Assembly: GCF_900119165.1 (NCBI RefSeq)
Contig: NZ_FPJG01000006.1
Location: 8,160,001 to 8,224,000, forward strand
Direction of reading: 5' to 3'
From: Amycolatopsis australiensis
GTDB taxonomy: Bacteria; Actinomycetota; Actinomycetes; Mycobacteriales; Pseudonocardiaceae
DNA length: 64,000 nt
In this document: one piece after another, positions 37,906-46,073 of the stretch
Layout: every line of letters begins with the position of its first letter
Numbering within the stretch: the stretch's first letter is position 1
Made by a program: the position numbers and the translations under genes
Notes under the pieces: generated by a model
The model's database searches: none
Told to the model about the DNA's origin: nothing
The model's input: the letters and a program-made list of their open reading frames with translations, nothing else

Positions 37906-38006
37906 CAGAATTTCTCCGGCCTGGTCAGGGCGACGAACAGGTAGCCGAGCAGACCGAGCGCCAGCAGCCCGCCGGCGACGTTGGCCACGGTTCCCGCGCC
38001 GCTCAC
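37905..38006 (-). CDS. kdpF: Potassium-transporting ATPase small subunit KdpF
   Basis: A 33-residue single-span peptide ([20 protein letters not shown] then [13 protein letters not shown]) that stabilises the Kdp complex. The ending [12 protein letters not shown] is characteristic of KdpF. The GTG start overlaps the stop of the 27-aa ORF upstream and its own stop overlaps kdpA. Confidence 0.9.
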   Translation of the reverse strand: MSGAGTVANVAGGLLALGLLGYLFVALTRPEKF

Positions 38007-38086
38007 AGCTTCTCCAGCCCGCGCAGCACCAGCGCGAGGACCACGAAAACGCCGATCAGCAGCACGGCGTAGAGCAAGTCGGCCAC
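38003..38086 (-). CDS. 27-aa membrane peptide leading the kdp operon
   Basis: A very short ORF: VADLLYAVLLIGVFVVLALV followed by LRGLEKL. One transmembrane helix (residues 4-20) and a short basic C-terminal tail. AGAGGTG sits 4-10 nt before its GTG, a better ribosome site than kdpF has. Its TGA overlaps the kdpF start (GTGA), so it is coupled like every other gene of the operon. It is too short for usual gene callers. It could be a second KdpF-like subunit or a regulator of the pump. Confidence 0.65.
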   Translation of the reverse strand: MADLLYAVLLIGVFVVLALVLRGLEKL

Positions 38087-38230
38087 AGGCACCTCTCAAG
38101 ACGGGTCACCGGGTTCGGTGACCGGACGCCGTTCACTGTGCGGCTCCGGAACCGCGTCACGACCTGCGGATGACGGCGCCTTGATGCGTTCCCGACACGC
38201 ATTTACGCCGTCTTGACGGCTGGTGGCGGC
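38087..38230 (-). promoter_or_regulatory. kdp upstream region: three inverted repeats
   Basis: Three perfect inverted repeats precede the kdp operon: GGTCACC-n6-GGTGACC (38104-38123, likely an RNA hairpin in the leader), ATGCGT-n7-ACGCAT (38184-38202) and GCCGTC-TT-GACGGC (38207-38220). The last two are spaced about two turns apart by centre and are candidate KdpE or other regulator sites. No convincing -35/-10 pair was found on the minus strand. Confidence 0.45.
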
Positions 38231-38348
38231 GGTCACGCAAGCGTTTGCCGGACACTCACGGTATGCAGTTGGTTAGTGACCCGCGACACACCGCGTGACC
38301 GAACAGGTGCGGAACGTGCAATTCGGGCAGACAAGATCTTGGGGGCGT

Positions 38349-38379
38349 GTTACACCTGAGTTACCGATAGTTGTATCGG
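38349..38379 (+). promoter_or_regulatory. GlnR-like box and palindrome upstream of asnB
   Basis: GTTAC-n6-GTTAC (38349-38364) has the spacing of an actinobacterial GlnR a-b site pair (consensus GTnAC-n6-GaAAC; the second half deviates). Immediately after it, CCGATA-GTTG-TATCGG (38364-38379) is a perfect 6-bp inverted repeat. Both lie 29-59 nt before the asnB ATG, which has GGAGAG upstream. Nitrogen control of asparagine synthase would make sense. Confidence 0.45.
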
Positions 38380-38407
38380 CTAAGCAATTCGGAGAGAGGG
38401 GTTCCCC

Positions 38408-40249
38408 ATGTGCGGTATCGCCGGCTGGGTTTCCTACGACGCCGACCTGACCCGCCGCCGGGACGTGGTCGGCGCCATGACGGAGACCATGGCCTGCCGC
38501 GGACCGGACGACGAAGGCACCTGGGTGCGTACGCACGTCGCGCTGGGGCACCGGCGCCTGGCCATCATCGACCTGCCCGGCGGCCGTCAGCCGATGTCGG
38601 TGCACACGCCCAACGGCGACATCGCGATGGTCTACAGCGGTGAGGCCTACAACTTCACCGAACTCAAGGAAGAGCTGACGAAGCTCGGGCACACGTGGGA
38701 GACCGACAGCGACACCGAGGTCGTCCTGCACGGCTACCTGCAGTGGGGCGACGAGGTCGTCGACCACCTCAACGGCATGTACGCCTTCGCGATCTGGGAC
38801 GAGCGCGACGACCGGCTCGTCATGATCCGCGACCGGATGGGCATCAAGCCGTTCTACTACTACCCCACCCGCGACGGGGTCCTGTTCGGGTCCGAGCCGA
38901 AGGCCATCCTCGCCAACCCGCTGGCGGCGAAGGTGGTCGACACCGACGGCCTCCGCGAGCTGATGGCCTTCACCAAGCGGCCGGGCTGGTCGCTGTGGAA
39001 GGGCATGGAGGAGGTCCGGCCGGGCACGATCGTCACCGTGTCCCGCGAGGGCATCCGCACCCGCACCTACTGGAAGCTCGACGCGAAGCAGCACACCGAC
39101 GACCAGGAGACCACGGTCGCCCGCGTGCGCGAGCTGATGACCGACATCGTGAACCGGCAGCTCGTCGCGGACGTCCCGCGCTGCGTGCTGCTCTCGGGCG
39201 GGCTCGACTCCAGCGCCGTCACCGGCCTCGCCGCCGCGCGGCTGGCCGAGCAGGGTGAACGGCTGCGGACGTTCTCCGTCGACTTCGTCGGCCAGGAGGA
39301 GAACTTCAAGCCGGACGAGATGCGGGACACGGCGGACTCGCCGTTCGTCCGCGACGTCGCGAAGCTGGTCGGCTCGGCGCACAAGGACGTCGTGCTGAAC
39401 CCGGCCGAGCTGACCGACCCCGAGGTGCGGCGCGCGGTGCTGCGGGCGCGGGACATCCCGGCCGGGCTCGGCGACATGGACACGTCGCTGTACCTGCTGT
39501 TCAAGGCGATCCGCGGCGAGTCGACGGTGGCGCTGTCGGGCGAGTCGGCCGACGAGGTGTTCGGCGGCTACCGCTGGTTCTTCGACGAGGCTTCGGTGAA
39601 CGCGGACATGTTCCCGTGGATCGCCTTCCGCACCTCGATGATGACCGAGCGGACGTCGATCTACACGCCCGAGCTGATGGGGAAGATGGACTTGGAGTCC
39701 TACGTCCGCGACCAGTACCGGTCCGCCGTCGACGAAGTCGAGCACCTGGACGGCGAGTCCGAGCGCGAAGCCCGGATGCGGACGATCTGCCACCTGCACC
39801 TGACCCGGTTCGTCCGGATGCTGCTCGACCGCAAGGACCGCGCGTCGATGGCGGTGGGCCTGGAGGTCCGGGTGCCGTTCTGCGACCACCGGCTCGTCGA
39901 GTACGTCTACAACACGCCGTGGTCGCTGAAGACGTTCGACGGCCGCGAAAAGAGCCTCCTGCGGCACGCGACCAAGCACGTGCTGCCGGACTCGGTGCGC
40001 GACCGGGTGAAGAGCCCGTACCCGTCGACGCAGGACCCGGGCTACGCGGCCGCGCTGCAGCAGCAGGTCAAGGAGGTCCTCGGCGAGCCCGGCCACCAGG
40101 TGTTCGGCCTGGTCGACCGCGGCTGGGCGCACCGCGCGTCCGAAGTGGACCCCGCGGCCATGGACCCGGCGATGCGGATCGGCCTGGACCGGCTGCTGGA
40201 CCTCTACCACTGGATCGAGATGTACTCCCCCACGCTCGAACTGGCTTGA
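38408..40249 (+). CDS. asnB: Asparagine synthase (glutamine-hydrolysing)
   Basis: Makes asparagine from aspartate, glutamine and ATP; 613 residues. Glutaminase domain: nucleophile Cys2 exposed after Met removal (MCGIAGWVSYD), RGPDDEG near residue 31, and SGEAYNF at 78-84, where most family members have NGE. Synthetase domain: PP-loop SGGLDSS at 263-269, then GESADEVFGGYRWF and KDRASMAVGLEVRVPFCD. Some relatives amidate cell-wall or antibiotic precursors instead; no such cluster is nearby. Single gene after the kdp divergent region. Confidence 0.93.
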   Translation: MCGIAGWVSYDADLTRRRDVVGAMTETMACRGPDDEGTWVRTHVALGHRRLAIIDLPGGRQPMSVHTPNGDIAMVYSGEAYNFTELKEELTKLGHTWETDSDTEVVLHGYLQWGDEVVDHLNGMYAFAIWDERDDRLVMIRDRMGIKPFYYYPTRDGVLFGSEPKAILANPLAAKVVDTDGLRELMAFTKRPGWSLWKGMEEVRPGTIVTVSREGIRTRTYWKLDAKQHTDDQETTVARVRELMTDIVNRQLVADVPRCVLLSGGLDSSAVTGLAAARLAEQGERLRTFSVDFVGQEENFKPDEMRDTADSPFVRDVAKLVGSAHKDVVLNPAELTDPEVRRAVLRARDIPAGLGDMDTSLYLLFKAIRGESTVALSGESADEVFGGYRWFFDEASVNADMFPWIAFRTSMMTERTSIYTPELMGKMDLESYVRDQYRSAVDEVEHLDGESEREARMRTICHLHLTRFVRMLLDRKDRASMAVGLEVRVPFCDHRLVEYVYNTPWSLKTFDGREKSLLRHATKHVLPDSVRDRVKSPYPSTQDPGYAAALQQQVKEVLGEPGHQVFGLVDRGWAHRASEVDPAAMDPAMRIGLDRLLDLYHWIEMYSPTLELA

Positions 40250-40283
40250 CTTCGAGTGCCCTCGAGGTTCCAGGCTGGGTGGC

Positions 40284-40607
40284 ATGAAGGTGCTGCTGTT
40301 CGGCCGCAACCCGGCCACGGTCTCGAGGGTGACGGCGGCGCTGTCCGCGGCGGGTCTCGCCGCGGACGGCGTCGCTTCGGAGGAAGCCGCACTGGCCCGG
40401 CTGGGGGTGGTGGACGCGCTCGTGCTCGGCGCGGGCGTGGTCGGCGACCTGCGGGAGCGCGTCACGGCCGCGGCGGCGCGGCACGGCGTCGTGTGCGTGC
40501 AAGGGCCGCACATCCTGCCTTCGCGGGACGCGCTCGAGTACGTCCGGACCGAGATCCTGCCGCTACTGGCGCAACGCCGTCCGCACGAACGCCGCGACCC
40601 GCGGTGA
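40284..40607 (+). CDS. Small receiver-like hypothetical protein
   Basis: A 107-residue alpha/beta protein (MKVLLFGRNPATVSRVTAAL, GLAADGVASEEAALARL, VDALVLGAGVV). The fold pattern looks like a degenerate CheY receiver or Rossmann half: the place of the phospho-Asp strand reads ALVLGAG. It has no HTH. The 3' 45 nt overlap the end of the convergent LysR gene. Unknown function. Confidence 0.6.
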   Translation: MKVLLFGRNPATVSRVTAALSAAGLAADGVASEEAALARLGVVDALVLGAGVVGDLRERVTAAAARHGVVCVQGPHILPSRDALEYVRTEILPLLAQRRPHERRDPR

Positions 40608-41399
40608 CCGTGACGTCGACGGCCACGCCACCTGCAACCGCACGTCGCTGAGCCCGTCGATCTCGCGGTAGGCGATGCCTTCGCGCGGGTAGCGGCGGGC
40701 CACCGACCTCGGGAGGAACGTCACCGCCTGGCCCAGCTCGACCAGCCGCAACGCCTCGGCGAGGTCCTTCGCCGGCGGGCCGAGCCGGGCGGGCGGCGGG
40801 TCGGCGAGCACGGTCCGGGGATCGCGGGCGCGGTAGTAGGCGTCGAGGCGGTCGTCGACGCCGGGCCACGTCACGGCCGGGCGGGCGAGCACTTCGCGCA
40901 GCGTCGCCGCTTCCCGGCCGCGCGGCTGGGCGGCGACGCGCGGCTCGGTGGTGACCGGCTCGACGTCCAGCCCGGTGCGGTCGAACGGCGCCGGGATCAG
41001 GGCGACGTCACCGCGGCCGTCGCGGAGCATGCGGGCGGCTTCGTCGCCGGTGGCGGCGAAGAGCAGGTCCGCCGGCTCGCCGAGGGCGGCGAGGATGCCG
41101 GGCAGGAGCCCGGCGTCACCGTCCGGTTTGGACACGACGACCAGGGCGCCGTTCCGCTGCGCCCGGCGTCTCGCGGCCTTCGCGGCTTCGACGGCGGCGC
41201 GGGCGTCCGGCAGCATCGCCGCGCCGGCCCGGGTGAGCGCCACGCTGCGGGTCGAACGGTCGAAGAGCGTGACGCCGAGTTCGCGTTCGAGCCCGGCGAC
41301 GGCCCGCGAAAGGGACGGCTGGGTCCGGCCGAGCCGGTCGGCGGCCCGGCCGAAGTGCAGTTCCTCGGCGACGGCGACGAAAGCCTCGAGGTCATTCAT
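40563..41399 (-). CDS. LysR family transcriptional regulator
   Basis: A 278-residue LysR protein. The N-terminal HTH is at residues 1-58 (MNDLEAFVAVAEELHFGRAA, SLSRAVAGLERELGVTLF). The effector-binding domain is somewhat short and ends LRVALR-like. The divergent target would be the SnoaL-like gene 70 nt upstream. It overlaps convergently with the 107-aa gene. Confidence 0.88.
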   Translation of the reverse strand: MNDLEAFVAVAEELHFGRAADRLGRTQPSLSRAVAGLERELGVTLFDRSTRSVALTRAGAAMLPDARAAVEAAKAARRRAQRNGALVVVSKPDGDAGLLPGILAALGEPADLLFAATGDEAARMLRDGRGDVALIPAPFDRTGLDVEPVTTEPRVAAQPRGREAATLREVLARPAVTWPGVDDRLDAYYRARDPRTVLADPPPARLGPPAKDLAEALRLVELGQAVTFLPRSVARRYPREGIAYREIDGLSDVRLQVAWPSTSRSPRVAAFVRTALRQ

Positions 41400-41469
41400 A
41401 CGTGTTCAGCATAAGTGGCGGTGTCCAGCGCATTTCCGTCCCGCGCCGGACGATGGTTGCCTCGGGGAC

Positions 41470-41802
41470 ATGACCAACACCGACATCGTCCGCCGTTACC
41501 TGGCCGCCTTCAACCGCGGCGACCTCGCCGCGTTCGACGAGCTGATCGCGCCGGACTACCTCAACCACAGCCCGAGCCTGCCGGGCCTGCCGCCCGGCCC
41601 GGAGGGCCTGAAGCCGATCGTCGAGGACCTGCGGCGGCAGGCCCCGGACCTGCGTTTCGAGGAGGTCCACCTCCTGGAGGACGGCGAGTTCGTGGCAGCG
41701 CACCTGCTGGTCCACGGCTTCGGCCCCCAGCCGGCGCGGCAGATGCAGATCGAGCGCCTGCGCGACGGCCGGATCGTGGAGCACTGGCGCGTCACGGCCT
41801 GA
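41470..41802 (+). CDS. SnoaL-like / ester cyclase family protein
   Basis: A 110-residue cone-fold protein of the NTF2/SnoaL superfamily: IVRRYLAAFNRGDLAAFDELIAPDYLNH, PGPEGLKPIVEDLRR, RDGRIVEHWRV. The conserved His/Asp pairs of polyketide cyclases are partly present, but most such small proteins have no known substrate. Divergent from LysR, which is probably its regulator. Confidence 0.78.
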   Translation: MTNTDIVRRYLAAFNRGDLAAFDELIAPDYLNHSPSLPGLPPGPEGLKPIVEDLRRQAPDLRFEEVHLLEDGEFVAAHLLVHGFGPQPARQMQIERLRDGRIVEHWRVTA

Positions 41803-42301
41803 GCGGCGGCCTCGCGGCGACCCGGGCTCGGCGCGAGCCGGCTTTCCCCAGCCGCCGGAGAAACCGGACGTACGGCGACCACCGGACCGGCTCCGCGACA
41901 CCGCCGGTCAGCTCCTCCTCCGCCCGGTCCAGCAGCTGCTCCAACAGCGCGTCGTGCAGGGGACGGAAGAACAACGGCCAGCTCAGCCGGGCCCAGCCGC
42001 GCAACGACGCCGACAGCACGTGCGTCAGCCTGCCGTCGCCGGCCGAGAACTCGTGGTACCCGTGCACGCCGGCCGGGGCCGTGAAGCGGAACCGCAGGCG
42101 GTCCGGTGCCACCTCCGCCAGCACGTACCGCACCGGGCCGTGACCGGCCGGCGTGCCCGGGCCGCGCGGGCCGCCGAGGCGGGCCGGCGGCCAGTCCGCC
42201 ACCGGCCACAGGCGGTCGTCGCGGGTGCCGAGCGTTTCCAGCAGCGCGGCCAGTTCCGGCCGGGACGCCGGGAGCCGCCGGGTGTGCACGTTGCGGACCA
42301 T
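41792..42301 (-). CDS. SRPBCC-like protein
   Basis: A 169-residue helix-grip protein (VHTRRLPASRPELAALLETL, YVLAEVAPDRLRFRFTAP, GYHEFSAGDGRLTHVLSASL). Likely a lipid or hydrophobic-ligand binder, no known reaction. It ends in a basic tail and overlaps the SnoaL gene by 11 nt on the opposite strand. Divergent from the TetR gene with shared operators. Confidence 0.72.
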   Translation of the reverse strand: MVRNVHTRRLPASRPELAALLETLGTRDDRLWPVADWPPARLGGPRGPGTPAGHGPVRYVLAEVAPDRLRFRFTAPAGVHGYHEFSAGDGRLTHVLSASLRGWARLSWPLFFRPLHDALLEQLLDRAEEELTGGVAEPVRWSPYVRFLRRLGKAGSRRARVAARPPLRP

Positions 42302-42316
42302 GTCGGGGTCCTCGCC

Positions 42317-42359
42317 TTCTGGAGACTGTCCTCCAGAAAGTATTAGAGCATATCCTCTA
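42317..42359. promoter_or_regulatory. Tandem TetR operators between SRPBCC gene and tetR
   Basis: TTCTGGAG-n6-CTCCAGAA (42317-42338) has perfect 8-bp arms; TAGAG-n6-CTCTA (42344-42359) has perfect 5-bp arms and the same GAG-n6-CTC core. The second covers a -10-like TATCCT (42351-42356) 7 nt from the ATG at 42364, so binding would block the (leaderless) tetR promoter and the divergent gene. Confidence 0.65.
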
Positions 42360-42363
42360 CAAC

Positions 42364-42945
42364 ATGGGCCGCCCCGCGACGTACACCACAGACCGGTTCC
42401 TCGACGCCGCCGTCCGGCTCTTCGCCGAAGGCGGCGCGCGGGCCGTCACCATGGCCGCCACCGCGAAGGCCGCCGGCGCGCCGAACGGGTCGATCTACCA
42501 CCGTTTCCCCGACCGCGCGGCGCTCCTCGCGCGGCTGTGGCAGCGCACCGCGCGCGACTTCCAGGACACGTTCACCGCCGCCCTCGCAGACGCCGCCGGT
42601 GTCGACGCGGCGGTCGCGGCCGCGACGAGCGTCGTGCACTGGTGCCGCGAACACCCCGACGGCGGCCGCGTCCTGGACGCCGGCATGCCGGCCTTCAGCC
42701 CCGAAAGCTGGTCGGCGGAAGCGAAGGAAGCCGTGGCGAAGGACGAGGCGGCCCTGCGGCACGCCCTCAAGAACGCCACCCGGCGGCTGCCGTCACTGAC
42801 CGGCTGCACCGACGAGGAGGTCGTGCTCGCCCTCGTCGAGATCCCGCGCGCGGTCGTCCACCGCTACCTCGCGACCGGGCGCACTCCCCCGCCGAAAGCC
42901 GTCACGCTGGTGGAACGCACGGTCCGCAAGCTGCTCAGCGCCTGA
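42364..42945 (+). CDS. TetR family transcriptional regulator
   Basis: A 193-residue repressor (GRPATYTTDRFLDAAVRLFA..., HTH with APNGSIYHRFPDRAALLARL at about residues 40-60). There is no ribosome site; the ATG at 42364 is probably the first transcribed triplet. Its operators overlap its own promoter and that of the divergent SRPBCC gene. The 3' end overlaps the convergent Gfo/Idh gene by 11 nt. Confidence 0.88.
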   Translation: MGRPATYTTDRFLDAAVRLFAEGGARAVTMAATAKAAGAPNGSIYHRFPDRAALLARLWQRTARDFQDTFTAALADAAGVDAAVAAATSVVHWCREHPDGGRVLDAGMPAFSPESWSAEAKEAVAKDEAALRHALKNATRRLPSLTGCTDEEVVLALVEIPRAVVHRYLATGRTPPPKAVTLVERTVRKLLSA

Positions 42946-43933
42946 CCTCCGCCAGCCGCACCGGACGCCGCTCACGACGGGAGACCTCGCAGGCTTCGGC
43001 GATGTAGAACGCTTCGAGTGCGTCGGCCGCGCCGCACGGCGAAGGCGCCCGGCCCGCGACGACGTCCAGGAACGCCCGCAGCTCGGTCGTGTACGCCGGC
43101 CGGAACCGCTCCATGAAACCCGGGTACGGCGGCCCCGGCAGCGGAGCGACACCCGGCTCCACCGACCGCAGCGGCGACCGGTCGTCCAGGCCGACCACGA
43201 CGCCCGCCACCGAGCCCAGCACGTCGAGCCGCACGTCGTAGCCCGCGCCGTTGTAGCGGGTCAGCGACACCGTGGCCAGCGTGCCGTCGTCCAGGGTCAG
43301 CGTCGCCGCCGCCGTGTCGACGTCGCCCGCGTCGGCGAAGAACCGCTCACCGCGGTTCGCGCCGATCGCGTACACCTCGTCGACCTCGCGGCCGCTGACC
43401 CAGCGGATGATGTCGAAGTCGTGGACGCCGCAGTCGCGGAACAAGCCACCCGAATGGGCGACGTACTCCGCCGGTGGCGGGGCCGGGTCGAACGTCGTCG
43501 CGCGCAGCGTGTGCAGCCAGCCCAGCTCGCCCGACGCGACCGCCGCCCGCGCCGCCGCGTAGCCCGCGTCGAACCGGCGCTGGAAGCCGATCTGCACCGG
43601 GACGTCCGACGCCCCGATCCGGTCGATGACGGCCAGCGTGCCCGGGATGTCCGCGGCCACCGGCTTCTCGCAGAACACCGGCAGGCCCGCGTCGACCGCC
43701 GCGATGATCAGGCCCGGGTGCGCGTCGGTCGCCGCCGTGACGACCAGCCCGTCCAGCCCCGCCGCGAACAGGCCGTCGAGGGAAGCCGATTCGACGCCGA
43801 GCTTCGCGGCGGCGGAAGCGGCCCGCGCGGCGTCGACGTCGGCCACCACGACCGACTCGACCTCGTCGAAGCCCTTCAGCGTCTCCGCGTGCGCGGTGCC
43901 GATCCGGCCGGTGCCCGCCAGTCCCAACCTCAT
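42935..43933 (-). CDS. Gfo/Idh/MocA oxidoreductase, inositol dehydrogenase-like
   Basis: A 332-residue NAD(P)-dependent sugar dehydrogenase: N-terminal Rossmann motif GLAGTGRIGTAHAETL, EKPVAADIP (conserved Lys-Pro), QIGFQRRFDAGY, and HDFDIIRW. The last two motifs are those of inositol 2-dehydrogenases (IolG and relatives), fitting the neighbouring inositol genes. scyllo-Inositol or another polyol is possible. Downstream of the LacI gene on the same strand (83-nt gap). Confidence 0.82.
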   Translation of the reverse strand: MRLGLAGTGRIGTAHAETLKGFDEVESVVVADVDAARAASAAAKLGVESASLDGLFAAGLDGLVVTAATDAHPGLIIAAVDAGLPVFCEKPVAADIPGTLAVIDRIGASDVPVQIGFQRRFDAGYAAARAAVASGELGWLHTLRATTFDPAPPPAEYVAHSGGLFRDCGVHDFDIIRWVSGREVDEVYAIGANRGERFFADAGDVDTAAATLTLDDGTLATVSLTRYNGAGYDVRLDVLGSVAGVVVGLDDRSPLRSVEPGVAPLPGPPYPGFMERFRPAYTTELRAFLDVVAGRAPSPCGAADALEAFYIAEACEVSRRERRPVRLAEVRR

Positions 43934-44016
43934 CGTGGTGCTCCTCCTGTCGCAGAAACTGTGCCGATGGTTTCCGAGCCGGCCACAGACACGGCCGGAC
44001 GGCTCCGCGGCAACGG

Positions 44017-45054
44017 TCACGTGCCGCTCGGGCGCCGGCCCGCTTTCGGCCGGCTCGGAAACGGGGCGGTGGTCGCCCGCACCACCAGTGACGGGTGCAG
44101 CAGGTGCCGGACCGGCTCCGTGCGCTCCCCGCGGACGCGCTCGATCAGCGCCTCGAAGGCCAGCCGTCCCATCTCGGTGCGCGGCTGGTCCACTGTGGTC
44201 AGTGACAGGTGCCGCAGCGCCGCGAGTGACGTGTTGTCGTAGCCGACGACCGACACGTCCTCCGGCACGCGCAGCCCGGCTTCCTCCAGTGCCGAAATCG
44301 CGCCCACGGCGTTGAAGTCGTTGCCCGCCACCAGGCCGGTCGGCAGGTCCGCGCGCGGATACGCCGCCAGCAGCTCCCGCACGGCCTTCTCGCCACCGGT
44401 GTCGGTGTGCTCGCTGCGCACGACGATCGGCTCGAGGCCGTGCCGCCGCATCGCCGCCTGGAACCCGCGACGGCGCTGGGCCGCCCCGGCCGCGCCCCCG
44501 CCGTCGAGGTGCGCGATGCGCCGGTGCCCGAGCCCGACGAGGTGGTCGACGGCCAGCGCGGACCCCGCCTCGCCGTCATCGTTCACGGTGTCCACAGCGG
44601 ACACTCGCGAGGTCCGCGACACGAGGACCACCGGGCACTGGCGTGCCGCGGCTTCGATGGCCGACGCGGGCACGACCGGCGAGAGCAGGATGACTCCGGC
44701 CGGACGGAAGGAAAGCAGGCTGCGCAAGGCGTTCCGTTCGCGCGCGGGGCTGCGGCCGCCGGTGTTGAGGACGAGGTCGAAACCCGCCGCCTGCGCGGCC
44801 GCGTCCAGTCCCTCGACCACGTCGGCGAAGAACGCGTTGCGCAGGTCGTTGACCATCACCCCGAGCACCGTGGACGTCCGGCTGGCCAGCGACCGCGCCA
44901 TCACGTGCGGCTGGTAGCCGAGCTCTTCGGCCGCGCGCAGCACTGCCGCGCGGCGCGGGGCGGAGACCTTCGGTGAATTCCTCATCACCAGGGAGACCAG
45001 TGCGCGGGAAACTCCCGCCCGCGCGGCGACGTCCTCCATGGTCGGACGCACCAT
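44017..45054 (-). CDS. LacI family regulator of the inositol locus
   Basis: A 345-residue repressor. The HTH is at residues 4-25 (TMEDVAARAGVSRALVSLVM), followed by the hinge and a periplasmic-binding-like domain (VLGVMVNDLRNAFFADVVEGL, DNTSLAALRHLSLTTVDQPR). Divergent from the iol operon, with operator palindromes between. By position it represses that operon until inositol or a catabolite binds. Motif copies lie at 44188 (near match) and 44590 (exact). Confidence 0.9.
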   Translation of the reverse strand: MVRPTMEDVAARAGVSRALVSLVMRNSPKVSAPRRAAVLRAAEELGYQPHVMARSLASRTSTVLGVMVNDLRNAFFADVVEGLDAAAQAAGFDLVLNTGGRSPARERNALRSLLSFRPAGVILLSPVVPASAIEAAARQCPVVLVSRTSRVSAVDTVNDDGEAGSALAVDHLVGLGHRRIAHLDGGGAAGAAQRRRGFQAAMRRHGLEPIVVRSEHTDTGGEKAVRELLAAYPRADLPTGLVAGNDFNAVGAISALEEAGLRVPEDVSVVGYDNTSLAALRHLSLTTVDQPRTEMGRLAFEALIERVRGERTEPVRHLLHPSLVVRATTAPFPSRPKAGRRPSGT

Positions 45055-45084
45055 GCACCTCCCCTGAGCACCGAAAACTCGGCC

Positions 45085-45143
45085 TTGACTTGATGTGACG
45101 GACGCTACAAGATTAGAGCGCTCTAATCAATAGAGCGCTCCAA
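45085..45143 (+). promoter_or_regulatory. iol operon promoter with two LacI-type operators
   Basis: GATTAGAGCGCTCTAATC (45111-45128) is a perfect 18-bp palindrome. A second, imperfect copy, TAGAGCGCTCCA, lies at 45131-45142 with centres 17 bp apart. The CG-centred GAGCGCTC core is typical of LacI operators. TTGACT (45085-45090) is a good -35; the -10 is likely within the TACAAGATT run (45106-45114), which the first operator overlaps. Confidence 0.75.
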
Positions 45144-45174
45144 CGCACCCGATGAGAGCAACGGAGTCCGCACT

Positions 45175-46053
45175 GTGACAGCGAAGATCCGTTTGGCCGC
45201 CGCCCCGATCTCCTGGGGCGTGTGCGAGGTCCCGGGGTGGGGCCGCGTGCTGGACGCGGCGACCGTGCTCGGCGAGATGCGCGAGCTGGGTGTCCAGGCC
45301 ACCGAACTGGGCCCGCCGGGCTACCTGCCCCGCGACCCGGCCCGGCTGCGCGAGCTGCTCGGGACGTACGGCCTGACGCTCGTCGGCGGCTTCCTCGCCG
45401 TCGTGCTCCACGAAAAGCAGGACGAAGCCCTGCACGAAGCCGAAGAGTCCGCCGCGCTGTTCGCCGCCTGCGGTGGTGACGTCCTCGTCCTCGCCGCCGC
45501 CACCGGGCTCGACGGCTACGACGCGCGCCCGAAGCTCACCGACGCCGAATGGGCGACGCTCGTCGAGACCGCGGGGAAGATCCGCGGCATCGCCGCCGCC
45601 CACGGCCTGCGCACGGTGCTGCACCCGCACGTCGGGACGCACGTGGAGCAGCAGGCCGAGGTCGAGCGGTTCCTCGCCGATTCCGATCTCGGGTTGTGCC
45701 TCGACACCGGGCACCTGATGATCGGCGGGACGGATCCGGTCGAGCTGGCGAAGCGGTTTCCCGAACGGGTGGGGCACGTGCATCTCAAAGACGTCCGGGC
45801 GGACCTGGCGGCCGAGGTCCGCGCCGGCCGGCTGGCCTACACCGACGCGGTCGGGCGGGGCATCTACACCCCGCTCGGCGAGGGCGACGTGGACGTGGCG
45901 GCGATGGTGCGCTCCGTCCGGGCGGCCGGCTACGACGGCTGGTACGTCCTCGAGCAGGACACCGCCCTCCACGACTCGAGCCCCGACGACCTGCCCCGGC
46001 GGGACACCGAGCGCAGCCTGGCCCACCTCGCGAAGATCATCGGCTCCCAGTAA
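45175..46053 (+). CDS. iolE: Myo-inosose-2 dehydratase-like TIM-barrel protein
   Basis: A 292-residue sugar phosphate isomerase/epimerase-like barrel: RLAAAPISWGVCE at the start, ELGPPGYLP, RTVLHPHVGTHVE and DTGHLMIGG, metal ligands matching IolE (2-keto-myo-inositol dehydratase). GTG start with CGGAG upstream. First gene of the iol operon. Confidence 0.85.
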   Translation: MTAKIRLAAAPISWGVCEVPGWGRVLDAATVLGEMRELGVQATELGPPGYLPRDPARLRELLGTYGLTLVGGFLAVVLHEKQDEALHEAEESAALFAACGGDVLVLAAATGLDGYDARPKLTDAEWATLVETAGKIRGIAAAHGLRTVLHPHVGTHVEQQAEVERFLADSDLGLCLDTGHLMIGGTDPVELAKRFPERVGHVHLKDVRADLAAEVRAGRLAYTDAVGRGIYTPLGEGDVDVAAMVRSVRAAGYDGWYVLEQDTALHDSSPDDLPRRDTERSLAHLAKIIGSQ

Positions 46054-46073
46054 TCGGTCCCAAAGGAGTGACT

